50,742 nucleotides of DNA, from NCBI GenBank assembly GCA_018664825.1, contig JABJNO010000017.1, positions 1 through 50,742 of the forward strand, read 5' to 3'. The translations under genes were made by a program, and so were the position numbers. This DNA is from Candidatus Parcubacteria bacterium (GTDB lineage Bacteria > Patescibacteriota > Patescibacteriia > UBA1558 > GWA2-36-10). Of the stretch, positions 44,690 through 50,742 are shown piece after piece; positions within the stretch are counted from its first letter, which is position 1, and each line of letters opens with the position of its first letter. The notes under the pieces are model-generated. The model saw only the letters and a list, made by a program, of their open reading frames with translations, did not search any database and had not been told where the DNA came from.

Positions 44690-44717
44690 ATATTAGCAGA
44701 CCCACAGGATCTGTCAA
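44690..44717 (-). promoter_or_regulatory. Promoter of ncRNA copy 2
   Basis: TTGACA-16-TAATAT on minus strand. Confidence 0.8.
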
Positions 44718-44734
44718 ATATAGTTATCCACAGG

Positions 44735-45256
44735 CTATTTTAGTAGGCCAGTTTTTGACTGAATCCAGTTCCAAGGAGTGGCCTGCATATAATGTAATAG
44801 GTATTCTTGAGCCATTTTTGGTACTAGTAATATAAATAATACTATAAATAATCTTTTTGTAGTAAGCTGAAATTTTTTGAAATAACGATTGCGGGCTGCC
44901 CAAAATAAAAACCAATTTTCAAACAAATTTGGGAATACAAAAAGTAAAACTCGGGTATGTGTAATTTCAAAAAGAACCACGCCTATCAATCTATAGACAA
45001 ACAAGATAATAGAAGTTTTTTTGGCTAGTCCGTGCCACTTTAGACTGACAATAAAAGAAAAAGCTAGATAATACATATCAAGTCCTTTATCTAGTGCTGA
45101 ATAATTGGCAAAATCCCCCATCTGGAATACATCTATCAATATCACGTCAATTGCATCAAGCACAAGGGCTATCACTGTCCCCCAAAAGGGCCAACGAAAG
45201 ATTGAAAGTGGTACGATTAATCTTAGTAGTATGACTATTAGTGGTCCTAATTCCAT
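44735..45256 (-). CDS. Multi-TM membrane protein, paralog of 49709..50248
   Basis: GPLIVILLRLIVPLSIFRWPFWGTVIALVLDAIDVILID...ITHTRVLLFVFPNLFENWFLFWAARN. Confidence 0.75.
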   Translation of the reverse strand: MELGPLIVILLRLIVPLSIFRWPFWGTVIALVLDAIDVILIDVFQMGDFANYSALDKGLDMYYLAFSFIVSLKWHGLAKKTSIILFVYRLIGVVLFEITHTRVLLFVFPNLFENWFLFWAARNRYFKKFQLTTKRLFIVLFILLVPKMAQEYLLHYMQATPWNWIQSKTGLLK

Positions 45257-45316
45257 ATTATTTTGGTTATTTTTTTATAAACAAAAAAGGGGTACAAATG
45301 TACGCCCTCTCAGAGA

Positions 45317-45436
45317 TTATTTCTTCTTTTTATTTTTTTTGGCTTCTAGCATTACTCTTTTTGCTTCCAATCTTTTTGGAGTTTTTTTGGAGCTAGATTT
45401 TTGCTTTCTGCCGACTGGATGTCTTCTTTTGGCCAT
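45317..45436 (-). CDS. Very basic 39-aa protein
   Basis: Not in the ORF track: MAKRRHPVGRKQKSSSKKTPKRLEAKRVMLEAKKNKKKK. Confidence 0.5.
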   Translation of the reverse strand: MAKRRHPVGRKQKSSSKKTPKRLEAKRVMLEAKKNKKKK

Positions 45437-45534
45437 ATTGTTAGTTTATATTGATTACTCAAGTATACTAGCTGTTTTTGGGGATTATGGCAATAGTTGA
45501 GCCTACAATGCAGCATAGCTAATCACAATTTCTA

Positions 45535-45975
45535 CTATCTTAAATCCTTCCAAACATCTCCATCTGGGTTTTCTTTTGCCTGTTTACCCAACAACTCTTG
45601 TTCTCTCTTTTTTAACCCTCTTGTCATTTCTTTTGCTATAGGATCATCGGGGTTGGGCATGTCAGCTATAGCCTTTCTTGTGGCTTCAAGTTGTTTTCTA
45701 GTTTTTTCAGCATCCTCTGTTTCTATGTTCTTATCTTTCAAAAATTCTTCTACGCCTACACTTTCTGTGTTATCTGGTGATTCGCCAGAGGTTTCTTTAA
45801 TTTCTTTCATTTTATCTAAAAGTTCAGCTTTTTTTGTTTCAAAATCAGGGTCGTCTTTATCAAGCTTACTAAGATTATCCAATAGATCATCCATTGTATC
45901 AGGCTCCTTATCGTGTTTTTTTTCTTCCCCATCTTCATTGGATGGTGACTCTGATGGTAAGTCAAAATTTGGCAT
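45535..45975 (-). CDS. Hypothetical acidic helical protein
   Basis: ORF; motif shared with 18413..18979. Confidence 0.55.
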   Translation of the reverse strand: MPNFDLPSESPSNEDGEEKKHDKEPDTMDDLLDNLSKLDKDDPDFETKKAELLDKMKEIKETSGESPDNTESVGVEEFLKDKNIETEDAEKTRKQLEATRKAIADMPNPDDPIAKEMTRGLKKREQELLGKQAKENPDGDVWKDLR

Positions 45976-46027
45976 AGCTATTATTTAATGATTATATTTA
46001 TTTTACCTTATTTTTATAAAAATAAAA

Positions 46028-46055
46028 AGGGCATTTCGTAAATACGAAACGCCCT
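46028..46055 (-). terminator. Intrinsic terminator
   Basis: minus: GGGCGTTTCGtatttaCGAAATGCCCttttta. Confidence 0.88.
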
Positions 46056-46061
46056 GTTGGT

Positions 46062-46841
46062 TTACTTGACTCCGCAGAGCAGAATCAGTCTTTTGTCTTT
46101 ATCAAGGCCCATGGGGATACAACAATTGTTGAAGCTTGGTCCAGTGAGCAAAAACAGCAAACTCATAAACTGGATATCCAGTTGTAGTCCGCATGCCACA
46201 ATAGCAAACAAAAATGTCCTAAACAAGACATAATGTAGTCTGGGGATCATGGTATGGTGCATACCGTAGCGAAATGCGAGCTCCATGGCGTGCATAGTTG
46301 CCAGACCATCACAAGCATCTCGCAATTTTTCACTGTCTTCGGGATTGCCTTCAAACCATGCCTTGGCCTTGGGATGAGGATTGTCCATAATGTGTTGGAA
46401 CAATCTTTCGGAAGTAGTGACAATGTGGAGATCATCAGGGTTGATACAACAGATATCACTCAGATTAGCACCAACCTCCTTATACCAGAAGATGGCTTTT
46501 TTGAGTTCGTCAATATAACCGCGCCAATCCGAGGGAAAAGCTGATTCCTGATTGTTACCCAATTGAATAGGCATGGATAATCTGATCAACTTGCGAGCAA
46601 GGTAATCTCCTTGCTTGGGAAATAGATCGTGGGTCAGTTCACACAGTTCTTGACTGAGCTCTTGTAGCTTGCGTCCGAAGTTTGGTTGGTTAACTATAGC
46701 TTGGAGCTGTACGTTGATTCCTGGTAGGTCTCGAGCTCCTGATTGTACTGAGCCTGTCAGGCTAGCTACTAGATCAAAAAAACGTTTGTAGTCTCGGCTG
46801 CTATCCACAGCGCACCATCCTTGTTGAAATGAACAGGCCAA
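46062..46841 (-). CDS. Hypothetical protein
   Basis: Long ORF with TTG at 46841; a GTG after aagga at ~46806 is also possible. Confidence 0.6.
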   Translation of the reverse strand: MACSFQQGWCAVDSSRDYKRFFDLVASLTGSVQSGARDLPGINVQLQAIVNQPNFGRKLQELSQELCELTHDLFPKQGDYLARKLIRLSMPIQLGNNQESAFPSDWRGYIDELKKAIFWYKEVGANLSDICCINPDDLHIVTTSERLFQHIMDNPHPKAKAWFEGNPEDSEKLRDACDGLATMHAMELAFRYGMHHTMIPRLHYVLFRTFLFAIVACGLQLDIQFMSLLFLLTGPSFNNCCIPMGLDKDKRLILLCGVK

Positions 46842-46899
46842 TCCGCTATGAACAGATTGGGTTATCTATGTGTTTAGATAACATTTAGACCTTAACACC

Positions 46900-46959
46900 T
46901 ATCTTTAAATAAGGCAAAAAGCCTTAAATATTGACAAAACATATAATATATGTTATAAA
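46900..46959 (+). promoter_or_regulatory. Promoter with conserved upstream block
   Basis: TATCTTTAAATAaGGCAAAAAGCcTtAaATATTGACAAAA; TTGACA-17-TATAAA. Confidence 0.8.
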
Positions 46960-47006
46960 TAGGTGTTTCGAATAGTTGTTTCAAAACGAATTAAGGAGGC
47001 ATAATT

Positions 47007-47522
47007 GTGAGCGATCAGCTAAAATCTCTCAAGGCTAGACTGACGAGTCACTTGGAAACCTTGTTTCCACCCGAGGCTGTTCAATACATTGTTGAACGCG
47101 TCTTGGTGGTCACCAATCTCTACGACCAACCCCCTGAGGCTCTGTCTCTAGCGGTTGAAAGGATGGAGAAAATCTCCAAGGTCTTTAGTAGCAAGCAGTT
47201 GCTACTTTTCCTCAAGAGAGTCAACCCGACGATTATTCGTCAGTTTGATTTTTTGGAAATCGGAGATGTTGGACTGGATGCAGCCAAATGTATCATGGAG
47301 GGAGCAGAGCTTGCCGAGTATCGTGATTATTATCACCGACGCAAGGCTGAGGCTATCAGCCAAAGAAAAGCTGATATGCTGCAACTCCAAGATGATTATA
47401 TCTGGGAAATTTTGACCAGTAAAAATTGGCGCAAGATCAAGCCATCGACTGGTCATGTCAACGAGATGCCCCGAGCCAGAGCTATTTCTACTCCAATGGG
47501 TGGTCAACCCAAAAAGAGATAG
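47007..47522 (+). CDS. Hypothetical soluble helical protein
   Basis: GTG start after SD aaggagg; own promoter and terminator. Confidence 0.65.
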   Translation: MSDQLKSLKARLTSHLETLFPPEAVQYIVERVLVVTNLYDQPPEALSLAVERMEKISKVFSSKQLLLFLKRVNPTIIRQFDFLEIGDVGLDAAKCIMEGAELAEYRDYYHRRKAEAISQRKADMLQLQDDYIWEILTSKNWRKIKPSTGHVNEMPRARAISTPMGGQPKKR

Positions 47523-47543
47523 ACAGTTCTATCACAAAACACA

Positions 47544-47575
47544 AGAGCTCTTCTGAGGAAGAGCTCTTTTTATTT
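47544..47575 (+). terminator. Intrinsic terminator
   Basis: AGAGCTCTTCtgagGAAGAGCTCTttttattt. Confidence 0.9.
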
Positions 47576-47600
47576 AAATTGGTGAAGAGTATTTCAAAAT

Positions 47601-47804
47601 TTATAATAATCCAGAATAAGATCCCATAATAGTATTCATCATACTAGGTAAAATAAATATCAAGATAATAATAGGTATAACAAATAATAATAGAGTTATG
47701 ACTAGGCTCCAAACAAACATTTTTTTGGTCGTAGCTATAGTCTGATGGATCTGATTTATTTTGGTATCCATATCCTCTATTTTTTTGTATAATTTTTCGT
47801 CCAT
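47601..47804 (-). CDS. Small membrane protein
   Basis: ORF with one or two TM segments. Confidence 0.5.
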   Translation of the reverse strand: MDEKLYKKIEDMDTKINQIHQTIATTKKMFVWSLVITLLLFVIPIIILIFILPSMMNTIMGSYSGLL

Positions 47805-47808
47805 AGTT

Positions 47809-48102
47809 TTAAATTGTAAATTTTATAATAATATATGACATAATAACTATATAAAATGATATAAAGAACAAATAAGTCAATCTAGCCTCTCTCTTTTTTA
47901 AAGCCCAGAGCAATAAAAGTGGTAACAACGGAAGTAAATATAAGGGTCTAAGGTCTCCACCTTTTATAATGTCCAACATAGGAAATTTGATAGACATCAA
48001 ATACATAAAAAGAATATAGAATAAAAAAGAAAGAATTCCAAAAATCCAAATTGTGTTTGTGTTTATTTTTAAGCTTAGTTCTTTTACTTTTTCTGAGGGC
48101 AT
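47809..48102 (-). CDS. Small membrane protein
   Basis: ORF with three TM segments. Confidence 0.5.
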   Translation of the reverse strand: MPSEKVKELSLKINTNTIWIFGILSFLFYILFMYLMSIKFPMLDIIKGGDLRPLYLLPLLPLLLLWALKKREARLTYLFFISFYIVIMSYIIIKFTI

Positions 48103-48197
48103 TTTCTTATTTAAAATTTTAAAACATGGCCCAGGCCACCTTCTCCGGCTTCGCCATTCACCTTGTTTTTATTATATCTTATTTTATGTAAATAAAA

Positions 48198-48224
48198 AAG
48201 GCGTATGTTTTTAACATACGCCTT
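48198..48224 (-). terminator. Intrinsic terminator
   Basis: minus: AAGGCGTATGTTaaaAACATACGCCTTttttatt. Confidence 0.85.
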
Positions 48225-48230
48225 GTAGAT

Positions 48231-48422
48231 TTATTCTTTCATTTTTGGAAGACTGGGAAAGCGTCCTGGTCTATTGTATATCCCACCTCGTAGACGGCAT
48301 GTTTCTGTGCAATGTTTACAATCGGATCGATCTGGAGTAGGACGTCCTGGTCTGCCCAAGTGTGTCATAAGGCAAATCATTTGATCACTGGGCAATGAAC
48401 TCGTTGGCTCGGGAATGTGCAT
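48231..48422 (-). CDS. Small Cys/Arg-rich protein
   Basis: SD gaggtc before ATG 48422; CLMTHLG...CKHCTETC. Confidence 0.55.
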   Translation of the reverse strand: MHIPEPTSSLPSDQMICLMTHLGRPGRPTPDRSDCKHCTETCRLRGGIYNRPGRFPSLPKMKE

Positions 48423-48487
48423 GTTTTGACCTCTTTTTTTATTCAAAATGAAAGGATTGTACGTTTTTCACATAAATACTAACATTT

Positions 48488-48545
48488 ATCTTTAAATAGG
48501 GCAAAAAGCTTATATATTGACAAAATTGACTAAATATGATATACT
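48488..48545 (+). promoter_or_regulatory. Promoter with conserved upstream block
   Basis: TATCTTTAAATAgGGCAAAAAGCttatATATTGACAAAA; TTGACA-17-TATACT. Confidence 0.8.
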
Positions 48546-48618
48546 ATGATGTTCCCTCGAGTAAAGATGGGGTTTAATACTCCTCCTTTGCGAACTTGTC
48601 CCTTACAAAAGGAAGAAT

Positions 48619-49041
48619 ATGCGTTTTCAAATCTTCTTAAATTCAGTAGTCGCTTTTTTGACCCTGGGTTTTTTCTTTATCACTCTCAACGTATCAACCG
48701 AAAAGGCCCCTGAAAATGCCACTGTCGCTGCTATGTGTGTAGTTGTAGTACTTTTGTGGTTGTATGAAGTGATTGACTGGACAGCACTGCTTCCGGTTGC
48801 TGCTAGTGTTTCGCTTGTTATGGCGGTTACTATAGCTCACAACTGGCTTGGTGTTGGCTTCGCCATTGTTTTGGCTTTACTGCTATTGATTGCCTCTTTT
48901 ATTAGCTGCAAGAGCTTTGCCAAAGAACAGAAGCTAAACCAAAAAGGAGTACTAGCAATAATGATCGTGCAGTTTACGATTACTTCGTTGTCGATGCAGT
49001 TGGGTATCCGCGAGTATATTCTTCGTACGATCAGCACTTAG
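48619..49041 (+). CDS. Four-TM membrane protein
   Basis: SD aaaggaag; hydrophobic profile. Confidence 0.65.
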   Translation: MRFQIFLNSVVAFLTLGFFFITLNVSTEKAPENATVAAMCVVVVLLWLYEVIDWTALLPVAASVSLVMAVTIAHNWLGVGFAIVLALLLLIASFISCKSFAKEQKLNQKGVLAIMIVQFTITSLSMQLGIREYILRTIST

Positions 49042-49102
49042 TGTTGATCCCAAGCAATCCTCATACCAGGAATATCTAGGTATGTCTAGTATCAGGATTG
49101 TC

Positions 49103-49132
49103 AGAGCTCTTCTCCGGAAGAGCTCTTTTTAT
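49103..49132 (+). terminator. Intrinsic terminator
   Basis: AGAGCTCTTCtccgGAAGAGCTCTttttattt. Confidence 0.9.
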
Positions 49133-49144
49133 TTTAACTTTATC

Positions 49145-49705
49145 TTATTCTATTACAATATTTCCTTTTATTCTACCAAGTTTTTTCAACCTATCAGCAT
49201 CTGCTTTTAGATTTTCATTTATGTATAGACTTCTTTCTACGTACAAGCTGTCTGGCAGAGAAGTAACATGAACATCTCTAAGCATCAGATGTTCTCCTAC
49301 GCTCAGGTTCTCTGGCAGGGACTTTATCTGGCTCCCTGAAAGATATAAATTTTCGCTTATACTCAGATTGTCCGGTAGTGAGGTAAAAGGACAGCTCGCA
49401 TAATTGAAGGTTCCTTTTCCAATAATCTTTCCTTGTTTTTTATCTATAACAAAAAATTTCTCAATATATTCTTCTGCTTCTTGAGTAGTTTTTCTAAAAT
49501 TTCCCTCCAAAAGCATAGCCATTAGTTGTTTTTTGACTGCTTCGGTAGTAAAAATTAACTTACCCAAACCTTCTATAGCTTCCTGGAGTTGAGTTTGTAG
49601 TTTTCTGCTTTCTTCAAAGTCTTTTTTAGCAAAAGCCAAACCAAACCCCAGGTACAATGGTGGTATGTTTTGAAATTGATCTTTTAGTTCTTGGCAGTTC
49701 AGCAT
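49145..49705 (-). CDS. Short repeat protein, paralog of 17544..17981
   Basis: LPDNLSISENLYLSGSQIKSLPENLSVGEHLMLRDVHVTSLPDSLYVERSLYINENLKADADRLKKLGRIKGNIVIE. Confidence 0.7.
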   Translation of the reverse strand: MLNCQELKDQFQNIPPLYLGFGLAFAKKDFEESRKLQTQLQEAIEGLGKLIFTTEAVKKQLMAMLLEGNFRKTTQEAEEYIEKFFVIDKKQGKIIGKGTFNYASCPFTSLPDNLSISENLYLSGSQIKSLPENLSVGEHLMLRDVHVTSLPDSLYVERSLYINENLKADADRLKKLGRIKGNIVIE

Positions 49706-49708
49706 AAT

Positions 49709-50248
49709 TTAATGAGATTTGTGAAGATTGAACATTTCTTCAATTTGTGACCAAGGATCAATAAGTTTCCAGTGCAACATCCACTCCTGAAACATCTTTG
49801 GTATCAGTAATGCTATCAAAGCAATTGTTAAATTCTTTTTTGTAGGTTTCAAACGTTTGAACCATTTATTTCTAGCTTCCCAAAACAAAAAGAAATTTTC
49901 AAACATATTTGGGAAAAAGAACAATAGTATTCTAATATTAGTTATTTCCATCAAAATAACTCCTATAATTCTGTATACGAAAAGTATTATACTAATTTTC
50001 TTTGGTAATCTATCAGCCCAGCGAAGACTGACTATAAAACTAAAAATCAAATAATAAGAATCCAATATCTTATCTGCAGGTGTATACCATCCTTCTGGCA
50101 TCGCTCCAACACCTATAAAGGTAATCATAACTACATCTAATGCATCAACCAACAATGAGGCGACTGTCCCCCAAAATGGATACTTTAGTATTGATAAAGG
50201 TACTACAAGTCTAATAATCAATACAATAATTGGCCCGGTCATGTCCAT
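49709..50248 (-). CDS. Multi-TM membrane protein, paralog of 44735..45256
   Basis: GPIIVLIIRLVVPLSILKYPFWGTVASLLVDALDVVMI...ITNIRILLFFFPNMFENFFLFWEARNKWFKRL. Confidence 0.75.
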   Translation of the reverse strand: MDMTGPIIVLIIRLVVPLSILKYPFWGTVASLLVDALDVVMITFIGVGAMPEGWYTPADKILDSYYLIFSFIVSLRWADRLPKKISIILFVYRIIGVILMEITNIRILLFFFPNMFENFFLFWEARNKWFKRLKPTKKNLTIALIALLIPKMFQEWMLHWKLIDPWSQIEEMFNLHKSH

Positions 50249-50259
50249 ATTTTTTTATT

Positions 50260-50742
50260 TTACTTTATTAAGTTTTTAATCATATTTTTTTTATTTCCAG
50301 CTCCTTTTTCACCAAGCCTCAATATTTCTCTAAATTTTTTTTCATTTTCCAATAAACGATAATTACTAGTGGATGGTACTATCAAAATATATTTATCTTT
50401 TTTTAGTGATTTTATTTTTTCTGCTACAATTTGTTTTTGCATTATCTTTATACTAGCTTGTAAAATTTTTACCAAGTTAATATTTTTTTCATTCTTCAAG
50501 ATTTTGAAAGGAGAAACATCTACCAAAATGTAATGCTTGATTTCATCGGGAAGAATAGAAAAAGGCAGTTCGTTTATGACTCCGCCATCAATATAGTATT
50601 CATTTTTTATATTCAAAGGACTAAAAACCCCAGGTACAGCAATACTAGCTCTGATTGCCTTTATTATGCTACCTCTACTAAAAACAACTTCTTTGCCAGT
50701 AGAGACATTGGTAGAGTTTATATAAAGTGGAGTTTGTAAATC
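50260..50742 (-). CDS. Patatin-like phospholipase, C-terminal part (5' end beyond window)
   Basis: Frame stays open to the window edge: DLQTPLYINSTNVSTGKEVVFSRGSIIKAIRASIAVPGVFSP...YYIDGGV (patatin DGG motif). Confidence 0.8.
   Translation of the reverse strand, partial: DLQTPLYINSTNVSTGKEVVFSRGSIIKAIRASIAVPGVFSPLNIKNEYYIDGGVINELPFSILPDEIKHYILVDVSPFKILKNEKNINLVKILQASIKIMQKQIVAEKIKSLKKDKYILIVPSTSNYRLLENEKKFREILRLGEKGAGNKKNMIKNLIK

Noticed and set aside
30605-49132. Integron cassette array
   Set aside because: No intI and no recognisable attC sites between units, so only the looser term cassette-like is justified
30600-49200. Prophage or transposon
   Set aside because: No integrase, transposase, terminase, capsid or terminal inverted repeats recognised; cassette-like organisation does not need a phage
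1-50742. CRISPR array
   Set aside because: No regularly spaced direct repeats of 25-40 bp and no cas genes seen

Overview
50.7 kb of an AT-rich bacterial chromosome. Gene content (short AlaS without a C-terminal domain, Memo/CapA proteins, secreted coiled-coil M23 peptidase, many orphan membrane proteins) suggests a Patescibacteria/CPR-type genome; this lineage call is inference. TGA is used as a stop, so code 11. Positions ~1-30.5 kb are mostly housekeeping and envelope genes on the minus strand (gltX, secA, hpf/raiA, alaS, pyrD, def, fmt, S41 and M23 peptidases, glycosyltransferases, NUDIX, GrpB), usually with no clear Shine-Dalgarno. From ~30.6 to 49.1 kb the character changes: small, GC-richer orphan ORFs in isolated expression units, each with a near-consensus promoter (TTGACA-17-TAtnnT, often TTGACAAAATAG...TATGnTAT), a strong Shine-Dalgarno and a strong intrinsic terminator. 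The same region holds at least five strong candidates for independently transcribed structured RNAs. The best is a ~230-nt RNA at 36776-37006 (+) with its own promoter, a perfect 9-bp closing stem, a T-loop-like element and a terminator, whose core (36851-36952) closely resembles the L1-stalk region of 23S rRNA (H75-H78). Two further loci (38805-38985 and 44512-44684, both minus) are copies of one unidentified RNA family with a conserved promoter, long-range stem and cUUCGg hairpin. Two more RNAs lie in tandem at 31658-31948 and 31990-32233 (minus). All calls were made by eye; no database search or folding program was run.
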